This document shows, piece by piece, positions 52,959-61,599 of a stretch of DNA of 64,000 nt. The DNA lies in contig JADLBL010000015.1 of assembly GCA_020847735.1 (NCBI GenBank), positions 1 to 64,000 of the forward strand. The letters run 5' to 3'. A program made the translations under genes and the position numbers. The first letter of the stretch is position 1. Each line of letters begins with the position of its first letter. A model generated the notes under the pieces. It had not been told where the DNA came from and made no database searches. It worked only from the letters and a program-made list of their open reading frames with translations. The stretch is from Candidatus Eisenbacteria bacterium (GTDB lineage: Bacteria; Eisenbacteria; RBG-16-71-46).

Positions 52959-54317
52959 TCAGCCGACGCGCACGCTCTTGACGTTCACGAACGCCTTGAG
53001 GCCCTGGTCGGCAAGCTCGCGTCCGTATCCCGAGGCCTTGATACCTCCGAAGGGCAGCCGCGGGTCCGAGGCGACGATGGCGTTCACGAACACCGCGCCG
53101 GCCTCGATCCGGGCGGCGAGCGCTTCGCCACGCGCGGGGTCGCCCGTCCAGACGCTCGCCCCGAGCCCGAAGCGCGACTGGTTGGCCAGGGCGACCGCTT
53201 CCTCGACGTTCCTCGCCCGCGTCACCGCCGCGAGCGGACCGAAGGTCTCCTCATCGAAGACGGCCATGCCGGGGCGAACGCCGGTCACGACCGTCGCGCC
53301 GTAGAAGGCGCCGGGGCCGGGAAGCGCGGCGCCGCCGGTCCGGACGCGCGCACCGCCCTCCACGCTCCTCGACAGTTGCGCGTGCAGGTCGTCGCGCAGG
53401 TCGGCGCGCGCGAGCGGCCCCAGCTCGGTCGCGCGATCGAGCGGATCGCCGGTGCGCACGGCGGCGAAGCGCGCGGCGAGCGCGTCCTCGAACGCGTCGG
53501 CGACCGGGGCCTCGACGATGAAGCGCTTCGAAGCGATGCAGCTCTGTCCGTTGTTCTGCAGCCGGGCCTTCGCCGCCTCGAGCGCGACCGCGGCGGGATC
53601 GGCGTCCGCGAGCACGAGGAACGGATCCGAGCCGCCGAGCTCGAGCACGGCCGGCTTGAGCGCCCGGCCCGCCGCCGCGCCCACGTCGCGGCCCGCGGCC
53701 TCGCTGCCGGTGAGGCTCACGGCGGCGATCGCCGGATGCGCGATCAGGTCCGCGACGGCCGAAGCGGGGACGAGCAGCACCTCGAAGAGTCCCGGTGGCG
53801 CGCCCGCGGCCGCGAACACGTCGGCGATCGCGAGCGCGCAGCCGCAGACGTTCGAGGCGTGCTTGAGCACGACCGCGTTTCCGGCCGCGATCGCCGGAGC
53901 CGCGCAGCGGAACACCTGCCAGAAGGGAAAGTTCCACGGCATGACCGCGAGCAGGACACCCAGCGCGTCGAATCGCACGAAGCTGCGCGCCGGCGGCGTC
54001 GCCGCGGGCGCCGGCGCGAGCCCCGCCTCGGCGTGCCCGGCCGCCCACTCGCAGACCCACGCGCACTTCTCGACCTCGCCCTCGGCCTGAGCGATCGGCT
54101 TGCCCATCTCCAGCGTCGCGAGACGCGCGAGCGGGTCGCGTCGCGCCCGCAGCGCCGCCGCGAGCGAACGCAGGAGGTCCGCACGTTCGGAGAAGTCCGA
54201 AGTCCGCCACGTTCGCGCCGCCGAAGCGGCGCGCGCGAGGCGATGTTCGACCTCGGCGGGCTCGTGCGGCGGGTACTCGGCGATTCGCTCGCCGGTCGTC
54301 GGATTCACGGAGCGCAT
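52959..54317 (-). CDS. NAD(P)-dependent aldehyde dehydrogenase, succinate-semialdehyde dehydrogenase type
   Basis: 452 residues. ALDH landmarks: VMPWNFPFWQVFRCAAPAIA, SLTGSEAAGRDVGAAAGRAL (nucleotide site), catalytic Glu in LELGGSDPFLVL and catalytic Cys in NNGQSCIASKRFIV, then EETFGPLAAVTRA and LPFGGIKASGYGREL. The NNGQSCIASKRF form is characteristic of the Sad/YneI group of succinate-semialdehyde dehydrogenases. Starts at ATG 54317 (RSVNPTTGERIAEYP). Probable role: semialdehyde oxidation to the acid; no pathway partner adjacent. Confidence 0.9.
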   Translation of the reverse strand: MRSVNPTTGERIAEYPPHEPAEVEHRLARAASAARTWRTSDFSERADLLRSLAAALRARRDPLARLATLEMGKPIAQAEGEVEKCAWVCEWAAGHAEAGLAPAPAATPPARSFVRFDALGVLLAVMPWNFPFWQVFRCAAPAIAAGNAVVLKHASNVCGCALAIADVFAAAGAPPGLFEVLLVPASAVADLIAHPAIAAVSLTGSEAAGRDVGAAAGRALKPAVLELGGSDPFLVLADADPAAVALEAAKARLQNNGQSCIASKRFIVEAPVADAFEDALAARFAAVRTGDPLDRATELGPLARADLRDDLHAQLSRSVEGGARVRTGGAALPGPGAFYGATVVTGVRPGMAVFDEETFGPLAAVTRARNVEEAVALANQSRFGLGASVWTGDPARGEALAARIEAGAVFVNAIVASDPRLPFGGIKASGYGRELADQGLKAFVNVKSVRVG

Positions 54318-54500
54318 GCGGCCAGCATACCCCCGGGGCCCCGCTCCGCGGCCTTCGCCATTCTCCGCCACCGCGCGTGCGCGACGGTCCGTGAGCGGAG
54401 GCTCCCCGGGGAGGACCCGGGCACGGGCTTCCCTCGCCGGCGGGGTCTCCCGTGGTCAGCGGCGCGCCGGCTTGCTAGGTTCCCCCGCCATATGTGTGCC

Positions 54501-55112
54501 ATGCGCCTTCACGGACTTCTCAGGCTGGGTCTGCTCGCGACGCTCCTCGCGTGCCGGGCGCCGGGCGTTCGGGCGGAGACGGACCGCGGGGCCGACGAGC
54601 CCAGGCTCGTGGTCGGGGGCGATCTCAGGATCGAGCCCGGCCGCCGGATCGACCTGCAGTGGAGCGCCACGGACGACGTCCGGGAGCTCGAGATCCTGCT
54701 CTCCACCGACGGCGGCGCCACGTTCACGACCTGCATCTCGCCCCAGCTCGACCCGGACCGCCACCATTTCGAGTGGCGTGTTCCCGCGCGCCTGTCGGGC
54801 CGGCTCTGTCTGAGGATCCGCTTCAATCGCGGCGGGCGCGAAATCGAGGGCGCGCCGATCCGGCTCGATCGCTCCGCGGGCGACGAGGCGCTTCCGCTCG
54901 GACTTCCCGCCCCGGAGGCGCCGTCTCGTTCTCCCGGCCGCGGCGAGAGTTCCCTGATCGCCACGTCGGACGACGAGGGCTTCGAGCAGGCGCCGGCTAT
55001 CACCGTAACCCCGTCGGTGCGTCCCCCGCGGGACACGCCGCCGCGCATCCTCACGCGCCGCGATCCGACGCCTCCCACCTTCGAGCCTCGGTACCTGCCC
55101 CTGCGGATCTGA
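54501..55112 (+). CDS. Small secreted or lipoprotein-like hypothetical protein
   Basis: 203 residues from ATG 54501 (ATG 54492 also possible; neither has a good ribosome site). The N terminus is a signal peptide with a lipobox-like LLAC (GLLRLGLLATLLACRAPG). A beta-rich domain follows: IDLQWSATDDVRELEILLST, DGGATFTTCISPQLD (Asp-box-like turn), FEWRVPARLSGRLCLRIRFN. The C-terminal third is Pro/Arg/Thr-rich and disordered-looking. No family assigned. Lies 100 bases before the TonB receptor gene on the same strand, so might be co-expressed. Confidence 0.65.
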   Translation: MRLHGLLRLGLLATLLACRAPGVRAETDRGADEPRLVVGGDLRIEPGRRIDLQWSATDDVRELEILLSTDGGATFTTCISPQLDPDRHHFEWRVPARLSGRLCLRIRFNRGGREIEGAPIRLDRSAGDEALPLGLPAPEAPSRSPGRGESSLIATSDDEGFEQAPAITVTPSVRPPRDTPPRILTRRDPTPPTFEPRYLPLRI

Positions 55113-55147
55113 TCCGGCCCCCGCCGCGATCCCTCCGCTCCCCCCGC

Positions 55148-55170
55148 GCGCGTCGGTGTTGGCGACGCGC
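55148..55170. other. Stem-loop in the leader of the TonB-receptor gene
   Basis: GCGCGTCG (55148-55155) pairs perfectly with CGACGCGC (55163-55170) around a 7-base loop, about 43 bases before the ATG. Could end the upstream gene's transcript or shape the leader. Confidence 0.35.
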
Positions 55171-55212
55171 CGCGCAGGGCACCGTCTTCTACCCTTCGAC
55201 CGAGGATTTCCC

Positions 55213-57561
55213 ATGCCCCGTCGTTTCGCATGCATTTTCCTGTCGCGCTGGGCGCTCATGGCGCTGCTCCTCATCGCGCCGTGCCTGGCCTTCGCCGAAA
55301 CGCAGATCACCGGCACCGTCACCGATCCCGTTTCCCACCTGCCGGTCGCCGGAGCCGCGGTGACCGCCGAGGGTGGATACGCCCGCGCGGTCACCGACGA
55401 AGCCGGCCGCTTCACGCTCCGTTCCGATGGAACGGTGACGCGCATCATCGTGACCCGCGTCGGCTACCAGCGCCTGGCCGTCGCGGTCGGCGACGCCTCG
55501 CAACCGCTGGCGATCGAGCTTCAGCCCGCGCCGCTTCCCCAGCCGCCCACCGAAGTGACGGGGCGGGCGCTCGCCTCGCCCGACCTCGACCTCTCACGGA
55601 CCACGGCCGTGCTCCAACCCCGCGACCTGAATCGCGCCAGCGGGCTGGATCTCGAGAGTTCGATCAACACGCTGCCGGGCGTGATCATGCGGTCCCGCAC
55701 GCCGTACGGCGGCGCCCACGTCCAGATTCGCGGCTACTACCCGAATTTCTCGCACAACTTCAACGGCTTCGGCTACCAGGCCTTCCTCGAGGACATCCCG
55801 GTCACGGACGCGACGGGCTCGACGATCCTCGACGACGTGGACTTCGCCACGCTCGGCCGCGTCGAGGTCGTCAAGGGGCCGAACTCCAGCCGCTTCGGCG
55901 CTCCCATCGCGGGAGTGGTGGACTTCCACACTCTGCGACCTGCTCCCGGCCTGTCCGTTTCCCAGCAGGGCGTCGGCGGCAGCGACGGTCTCTTCAGGAC
56001 CAACACCACGCTCGCGGACGGCGGAGAACACTCGCAGATCGTGGTCAACTACGGGCACCAGACCTACGACTCCTTCCGGCCGAGCAGCCGCTCGAAGAAG
56101 GACTACGCGCAGTTCACCGGCGACTTCGAGGCGGGACCCCGGCAGAAGCTGAGCGCGTACTTCTCGTACAACAACTCCTTCGAGCAGCTGGCGGGTGAAA
56201 TCGACAGCTCCGACTTCTACGCCCGGCAGGCGATCGACAACCCGGCCTACGCCGCGCAGCGGTCGCGGGTCTCGATCGAGAGCTCGCGGGTGGGATTCAC
56301 CCACGACGTCCGCTTCGACGACCGCTTCGATCTGCGCTCCACGCTGTTCGGCACGGCGCAGACGATGCAGCAACCGTTCGCCCACGGCTTCAGCAACACC
56401 AACCGCTTCAGCCTGGGCGCCCGCAGCGCTCTCGGCGTGAACGCGAAGATCGCGAACACGCCGCTGGACGGTGCGGTCGGGGCCTTCGTGCAGCGCACGA
56501 ACGCGACCGTGAACGGCTTCTTCATTCCCGCCAACCGGCCGTCCGACCAGGAGAACTACGGACTCAACACGTTCGCCTTCACGGAGTGGAACGCGCACCT
56601 GCCGAAGGACGTCGTGCTCACCGCGGGCGTCAACGTGAACGTCTACGAGTTCGGCATCCGCAACATGCTCAGGAACAACCTCATCAGCGACAGCACGAAG
56701 ACGCTGCGGCGGCGGTTCGATCCGCAGTTCTCGCCGCGCGGCGCGCTGCTCAAGCGCTTCGGCGACGAGCTGTCGCTCTACGGCAGCATCTCCCGGGGCT
56801 TCACGCCGCCGTCGCTGTCGAGCTTCATCAACTCGGACAACACGGTGAACGAGGATCTCAGGCCGGAGAAGGTCCTCCAGTTCGAGGGCGGCGCCAAAGG
56901 TCTGCTGCTCGAAGGCCGGCTCACCTACGACGTGGCCTGGTTCGACCTCGAGATCACCGACAAGCTCGTCTCCCAGCGCATCGGCCTCGTGAACACGACC
57001 ACCAACGTCGGCAAACAGCGGAACCGGGGCATCGAGGCGAGTCTTTCCCACCTGCTCTACACGTCCGCGGACGGTCCGATCCGGAACGTGCGGCCGTGGC
57101 TCTCCTACACCTTCACCGACGCCCGGTACCTGAGCTTCAAGAGCGACAACAACGACAACGCGTCCACCGTGGACTTCTCCGGGAAGCGGGTCGCCCGCAT
57201 TCCGAGGAACGTCTACAACCTCGGGCTCGACGCCGAGTCGAAGGGCGGCGGGTACCTGTTCGCGTCGCTCCAGCACGTGGACGAGATCTTCGTCACCTTC
57301 GGCAACACGAACCGCCTGAAGGCCTACAATCTGCTCGCGGCGAAGCTCGGATGCCGCCGTCGCCTCGGACCGTTCGATCTCGACGTGTCGGCCGGTGGCG
57401 ACAACCTGCTCGGCGACACCTACTACAAGTTCGCGTTCGTCGGACCCGACTATCTGCGGCTCGTGCAGCCCAAGGACGGCGGTTCCGGTGACGGTTACAT
57501 CCTTCCCGGCCCCTACGACGCCACGTTGTTCGGCGGCGCCCGACTGAGCTGGAACTTCTGA
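55213..57561 (+). CDS. TonB-dependent outer-membrane receptor (probably heme)
   Basis: 782 residues from ATG 55213 (GAGG seven bases upstream). Signal peptide ~1-28 (ALMALLLIAPCLAFA|ETQ). Residues ~30-105: carboxypeptidase-regulatory-like beta domain (GTVTDPVSHLPVAGAAVTAE). ~115-235: plug (LESSINTLPGVIMRS, VQIRGYYPNFSH, GRVEVVKGPNSSRFG). Remainder: 22-strand barrel ending in the outer-membrane C-terminal Phe (GGARLSWNF). Immediately followed by hmuTUV-like genes, so heme or an iron complex is the likely ligand; sequence alone does not fix it. Confidence 0.9.
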   Translation: MPRRFACIFLSRWALMALLLIAPCLAFAETQITGTVTDPVSHLPVAGAAVTAEGGYARAVTDEAGRFTLRSDGTVTRIIVTRVGYQRLAVAVGDASQPLAIELQPAPLPQPPTEVTGRALASPDLDLSRTTAVLQPRDLNRASGLDLESSINTLPGVIMRSRTPYGGAHVQIRGYYPNFSHNFNGFGYQAFLEDIPVTDATGSTILDDVDFATLGRVEVVKGPNSSRFGAPIAGVVDFHTLRPAPGLSVSQQGVGGSDGLFRTNTTLADGGEHSQIVVNYGHQTYDSFRPSSRSKKDYAQFTGDFEAGPRQKLSAYFSYNNSFEQLAGEIDSSDFYARQAIDNPAYAAQRSRVSIESSRVGFTHDVRFDDRFDLRSTLFGTAQTMQQPFAHGFSNTNRFSLGARSALGVNAKIANTPLDGAVGAFVQRTNATVNGFFIPANRPSDQENYGLNTFAFTEWNAHLPKDVVLTAGVNVNVYEFGIRNMLRNNLISDSTKTLRRRFDPQFSPRGALLKRFGDELSLYGSISRGFTPPSLSSFINSDNTVNEDLRPEKVLQFEGGAKGLLLEGRLTYDVAWFDLEITDKLVSQRIGLVNTTTNVGKQRNRGIEASLSHLLYTSADGPIRNVRPWLSYTFTDARYLSFKSDNNDNASTVDFSGKRVARIPRNVYNLGLDAESKGGGYLFASLQHVDEIFVTFGNTNRLKAYNLLAAKLGCRRRLGPFDLDVSAGGDNLLGDTYYKFAFVGPDYLRLVQPKDGGSGDGYILPGPYDATLFGGARLSWNF

Positions 57562-57627
57562 TCCCCCGCGGGGGCGGGACGGTCACGCCGCCCCGCCTCC
57601 CATGCGGGCCATCCGAGAGGTCTCGAC

Positions 57628-58488
57628 GTGAAGCGTTCCTCCCTCCTGCTCGCCACCATCGCCCTGGCGTTCGCGTGCGCGGCTCCCGCCGCGCCGGCAC
57701 GCGAGCGAGTCGTCTGCGTCTCCAAGCAGCTCAACGAGTTCCTGTTCGCGATCGGCGCCGAGGACGTCCTCGTCGCGCACGACCTCACGTCGGTCTATCC
57801 GCCGCGGATCCGGAAGCTGCCGAGCGTGGGCTATCACCGCGCCCTCAGCGCCGAGGGCATCCTCTCGGTCAAGCCGACGCTGCTGCTCACCGATGGCAAC
57901 GTCGGGCCCGAGGCCGTCCTCGATCAGGTGCGTTCGGTCGGGATTCCGGTCGTGACGATGCGGGCGGGGGCGGGTCCGGAAGGCGCCGAGTCGCTGCTCA
58001 CCGCGCTGGGCCGGCGGTTCCACCGCGAGGCGCGAGCGGCAAAGGTCGTCGCCGACTGGCGCGCCGGCATGCAGCAGGTGTACGCCGACTCGACGAAGGC
58101 CCCCGGGCCGCGGCCGCGCGTGCTGATGATGCATTTCGGGCAGATCATCAACAACTACCTGGGCGTGCGCTCGGGCTCGACCGGCGACCGCATCCTGCGC
58201 TGGGCGGGCGGGGTCAACGCCATCGATTCGGTGGGGGGCATGTCGCGCCTCACGCCCGAGCTGATCGCGAAGTGCGCTCCCGAGGTCATCCTGGCGACCG
58301 ATGTCGGCTTCGACCGCGTCGGCAGCGCCGCGAAGTTCGCGCAGCTTCCGGGAGTGGCGCTCACCCCGGCGGCGAAGTCCGGGCGCATCTACCGGATCGA
58401 CGAGACCGAGATCATGTACTTCGGTCCGCGCACGCCGGCCGCGGTCCGGCACATCGCCTCGCTGATCCACGCGAAGGGCGGGAAGTGA
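57628..58488 (+). CDS. hmuT: Heme ABC transporter substrate-binding protein (HmuT-like)
   Basis: 286 residues. Signal peptide ~1-24 (LLLATIALAFACAAPAAPA). Cluster of HmuT markers: ERVVCVSKQLNEFLFAIGAE, HDLTSVYPPRIRKLPSVGYH, RALSAEGILSVKPTLLLTDG, GDRILRWAGGVNAIDSVGGM and PELIAKCAPEVILATDVGFD. Periplasmic binding protein receiving ligand from the TonB receptor. The GYxRxLSAEGxLSxKP block distinguishes HmuT from vitamin B12 BtuF. Stop overlaps the permease GTG as GTGA. Confidence 0.88.
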   Translation: MKRSSLLLATIALAFACAAPAAPARERVVCVSKQLNEFLFAIGAEDVLVAHDLTSVYPPRIRKLPSVGYHRALSAEGILSVKPTLLLTDGNVGPEAVLDQVRSVGIPVVTMRAGAGPEGAESLLTALGRRFHREARAAKVVADWRAGMQQVYADSTKAPGPRPRVLMMHFGQIINNYLGVRSGSTGDRILRWAGGVNAIDSVGGMSRLTPELIAKCAPEVILATDVGFDRVGSAAKFAQLPGVALTPAAKSGRIYRIDETEIMYFGPRTPAAVRHIASLIHAKGGK

Positions 58489-59546
58489 GTCCGCGCCCCT
58501 CGTTCCGCGGCACGTACCTGTTGCTCGGCGCCCTGCTCGCCGCCTCGGTCGTCATGGCCGCGGGCGTCGGCGCGTTCGCGTTCACCCCGGCGCGCATGGC
58601 CACGCTCGTCGCGCAACTGCTGGGATGGCTGCCGAAGCTCGACGCCGACGCGCTCGACCGGAACGTGTTCTTCACGCTGCGCCTGCCGCGCGTGGCCATG
58701 GCCGGACTCACCGGCGCGATCCTCGGGGTGTGCGGGGCGGTGATGCAGGGGCTGTTCCGCAACCCGATCGTCGAGCCCGGACTCGTGGGCACCTCGGCCG
58801 GCGCGGCGCTCGGGGCGGCGCTCGTCTTCGTCTTCGGCGTCCCGGTCTTCGCCCCCGGCGGCGCCACGGCGCTGGTCGCGCTTCCGCTGTTCGCGTTCGC
58901 CGGCGCGCTCGCGGCCACGGCGCTCACCTACCGGATCGCCTCCGCCTTCGGCCGCGTCCACGTCTTCCTGCTGCTGCTCTCGGGGATCGCCGTGAACGCG
59001 CTGTGCGCCGCCGGCACCGGCTACCTCTCGTACATCGCGCGCGACCCGCAGGCGCGCAACATCACGTTCTGGAGCCTGGGAACGTTCACCACCGCGAGCT
59101 GGGGCTCGGTGGCGCTGGTCGCGGGGGCCGCCGTCGTCGGCTACGCGTTCGTCGCACGCGACGCCAAGGGCCTGAACGCGCTCATGCTCGGCGAGGACGA
59201 GGCGGCCGCGCTGGGCGTCGAGCCGGCGCGTCTCACGCGCCGCCTGCTCGTCTTCAGCACGCTCATGGTGGCGGTCGCCACCGCGACCGTCGGCGTCATC
59301 GCCTTCGTCGGCCTGGTGGTGCCGCACGCGCTGCGGCTCACGCGCTCCTCCAACTACGCGTTTCTCATTCCCGCGTCCGCCCTTCTGGGCGCCGCGTTCG
59401 CCGAGCTGGTGGACGTGGCGGCGCGCCTCGTCATCCGCCCCGCGGAGCTTCCCATCGGCATCCTCACCGCCGTGATCGGCGCGCCGGTCTTCCTGCTCCT
59501 CCTGCTCCGCGCGCAGCGGAGCGGCGATCCGGGCGCCCATGGTTGA
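58485..59546 (+). CDS. hmuU: Heme/iron ABC transporter permease (FecCD/HmuU-like)
   Basis: 353 residues with about ten helices of the FecCD family: LRLPRVAMAGLTGAILGVCG, GAVMQGLFRNPIVEPGLVGT, GRVHVFLLLLSGIAVNALCA, ITFWSLGTFTTASWGSVALV, AVATATVGVIAFVGLVVPHA (coupling region VGLVVPHALR). GTG 58485 overlaps the hmuT stop; the 3' end overlaps the ATPase ATG by 8 bases. Confidence 0.9.
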   Translation: MSPRPSFRGTYLLLGALLAASVVMAAGVGAFAFTPARMATLVAQLLGWLPKLDADALDRNVFFTLRLPRVAMAGLTGAILGVCGAVMQGLFRNPIVEPGLVGTSAGAALGAALVFVFGVPVFAPGGATALVALPLFAFAGALAATALTYRIASAFGRVHVFLLLLSGIAVNALCAAGTGYLSYIARDPQARNITFWSLGTFTTASWGSVALVAGAAVVGYAFVARDAKGLNALMLGEDEAAALGVEPARLTRRLLVFSTLMVAVATATVGVIAFVGLVVPHALRLTRSSNYAFLIPASALLGAAFAELVDVAARLVIRPAELPIGILTAVIGAPVFLLLLLRAQRSGDPGAHG

Positions 59547-60324
59547 GCTCGACCGGATCGGCTTCGACGTCCCGGGGCGCACGCTGCTTCACGACATCGG
59601 CGTGAGCTTTCCCGCCGGACGCTTCTCCGTGGTGCTCGGCCCGAACGGCGCCGGCAAGTCCACGTTGCTCCGAATCGCCGCGGGGCTGCTCCGGCCGCGC
59701 TCGGGGGAAGTGAGCTACGGCGGGAAGTCCATCGCCCGCTGGCCGGCCGGCGACCTCGCCCGGGTGCGCGGCGTGCTGTCGCAGCACGCGGAGCCCGCGT
59801 TTCCCCTGAGCGCCGGCGAGGTCGTGGCCATGGGACGCTACCCGCACTACGACCGCGTGCCCGGACGACGCGATCTCGCCGCGATCGAACGGGCGCTCGT
59901 CACGGTCGGGATGGCGGACCGCTCGTCGCAGCGATTCACCACGCTCTCCTCGGGCGAGCGCCAGCGCATTCAGATGGCCCGCGTGATCGCGCAGATGGAC
60001 GTCGAGGGCGATCCCCCGCGCGTGCTCTTCCTCGACGAACCCACGGCCAGCCTCGATGTCCGTCACCAGCTCGCGCTGCTCGATCTCGCGCGCTCCCTGC
60101 TCGCGCGCAACGTCACGGTCGTCGCGGTGCTGCACGACCTGCACCTCGCCGAGGTCTACGGCGATTTCCGCGTGCTCCTCGACGCGGGTCGGATCGTGTG
60201 GTCCGGCACGCGCGATTCCGGCTTGCCCGAAGAACTCATCGGGCGCGTGTACCAGGTCCGGGCTCGTCGCATCGTGGATCCGGGTGACGGTGGCGGGCTG
60301 TGGAGGTTCACGACGCTCGCGTGA
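59539..60324 (+). CDS. hmuV: Heme ABC transporter ATP-binding protein (HmuV-like)
   Basis: 261 residues. Walker A GPNGAGKS (34-41), Q-loop around Gln82 (LSQHAEPAFPLSAGEVVAMG), signature LSSGERQR (136-143), Walker B VLFLDEPTASLD (162-173), switch His in AVLHDLHLAEV. Energises HmuU. The AEPAFPLSAGEVV segment is typical of the HmuV/FhuC group. Last gene of the receptor-hmuTUV row; a hairpin follows at 60330. Confidence 0.92.
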   Translation: MVELDRIGFDVPGRTLLHDIGVSFPAGRFSVVLGPNGAGKSTLLRIAAGLLRPRSGEVSYGGKSIARWPAGDLARVRGVLSQHAEPAFPLSAGEVVAMGRYPHYDRVPGRRDLAAIERALVTVGMADRSSQRFTTLSSGERQRIQMARVIAQMDVEGDPPRVLFLDEPTASLDVRHQLALLDLARSLLARNVTVVAVLHDLHLAEVYGDFRVLLDAGRIVWSGTRDSGLPEELIGRVYQVRARRIVDPGDGGGLWRFTTLA

Positions 60325-60329
60325 CGGAG

Positions 60330-60373
60330 GATCGCGCCCGGCGGCGGCCGGCCGCACCCGCCGGCGCGCGATC
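60330..60373. terminator. Hairpin between converging hmuV and the NuoN-like gene
   Basis: Arms 60330-60344 and 60358-60373 are complementary with a one-base bulge, giving about 15 pairs. Starts 6 bases after the hmuV stop and ends 39 bases before the NuoN-like stop. Confidence 0.6.
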
Positions 60374-60411
60374 GCGACGTTTCGGGCGTCCGCGCCGCGG
60401 GGTTGGCCCGA

Positions 60412-61599
60412 TCAGCTCCTCCACCACTCCCACGCCAGCGCCGCCAGGCACGCGGCGCTGATCGCGAAGGCGGCATGCGCGGGCCAGGGCACGCCTCGTG
60501 CGGGCGCCGGCCGGCCGTCGGGCGAGCCGAAGGCCGCGCGCAGGTCGCGCGCCGTGACCGCGAACGCGGTCAGCCACGCCGCGGCCAGCGCCAGCAGCAG
60601 CCCCGGATGCCCGGTCGCCGCGAGGCGTCGGCCGACCGCCAGCCACAGGAACATTCCGGGCGTGAACGGCGCGCCCGCCAGCGAGAGCATCGCGAAGGCT
60701 CCAAGCGCTCCGCTCACCGGGTGGCGGCGGAACAACACCACCGGAGCGTCGGCCGGACCCGACTCGACGGCGAGGAAGCGCGCGAGCGCGCCGGCGCCGG
60801 TCAACGCGAGCGCGAGGTGCGTGGCCCACGCCGCGAGCGCGCCGGACAGCTCGGCGAACGGCGCGAGGCCCGGGTCGGCCGCGAAGGCGGCGAGGACGAG
60901 CGCGCCCTGCAGGCTCGCGAGCGTTCCGACCCGCCGCTCGGGCCGGCGCTGGGTCGCCAGCGTCGCCGCGCTGCCGATGAGCGCGACCGCCGCGGCCAGC
61001 GCGAGCAGCCCGCTCACGAAGGCGGCGCCGTCGGGGAACGCCTCGATGCCGGCGAGCCGCGTCGCCAGCCAGGCCGCCCCCGCCGCCTGCGGGGCGGCGA
61101 CGACCAGCGGCGCCAGGTGCGGGCGCGCGCCGTGGAAGACGTCGGCGAGCCAGAAGTGAAACGGCGCGCCGCCGAGCAGCACGGCGCCCGCGAGCAGCGA
61201 GATGGACAGCGCGCCGGTCCACATGCCGTACGGATCGAGCCGCAGCGACAGAACGTTCCACTGTTCGGCGGCCACGCTCGTGCCGGTGGCGATCGCGAGC
61301 AGCGAATGCCCCGCCCACGACAGCGCGAACGCCGCGGCGAACACCCACGTCATCTTGAGCGCGCACTCGGACTGCGCGAGGTCCTCGCGGTCGCGCGCGA
61401 GCAGCGCCGCGGCGAGCGCCGCGGCGAGCGCGCCCTTCGCGGGCGAAAGCGCCTCGGGCGCAGCGACCACGAGCGCCAGCGGCAGCAACGCGATCCAGAT
61501 CAGGGCCGCGCTCGGCAGGCCCTCGTCGCGCCGCCGGTCGAGCTGACGCAGAAGCAGCGCCGCGAGCAGCACGGTGGCGAGCGGAACCCAGACCGGCAT
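60412..61599 (-). CDS. NuoN-like antiporter-type membrane subunit with altered pump residues
   Basis: 395 residues, about eleven membrane helices. The middle resembles NADH-quinone oxidoreductase subunit N/Mrp antiporter proteins: SISLLAGAVLLGGAPFHFWL, ADVFHGARPHLAPLVVAAPQ, AAVALIGSAATLATQRRPER. In typical NuoN the helix-7 motif reads PKAA and the helix-8 motif ends K-R; here they read PQAA and PERR, so both key lysines seem replaced. ATG 61599 shares one base with the previous gene's stop (TGATG). Part of a HyfE-like/NuoL-like/NuoN-like row. Confidence 0.7.
   Translation of the reverse strand: MPVWVPLATVLLAALLLRQLDRRRDEGLPSAALIWIALLPLALVVAAPEALSPAKGALAAALAAALLARDREDLAQSECALKMTWVFAAAFALSWAGHSLLAIATGTSVAAEQWNVLSLRLDPYGMWTGALSISLLAGAVLLGGAPFHFWLADVFHGARPHLAPLVVAAPQAAGAAWLATRLAGIEAFPDGAAFVSGLLALAAAVALIGSAATLATQRRPERRVGTLASLQGALVLAAFAADPGLAPFAELSGALAAWATHLALALTGAGALARFLAVESGPADAPVVLFRRHPVSGALGAFAMLSLAGAPFTPGMFLWLAVGRRLAATGHPGLLLALAAAWLTAFAVTARDLRAAFGSPDGRPAPARGVPWPAHAAFAISAACLAALAWEWWRS

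Noticed and set aside
55113-55212. Cobalamin riboswitch before the TonB receptor
   Set aside because: The leader is only ~100 bases and lacks the conserved B12-box bases; the binding protein carries HmuT rather than BtuF signatures.
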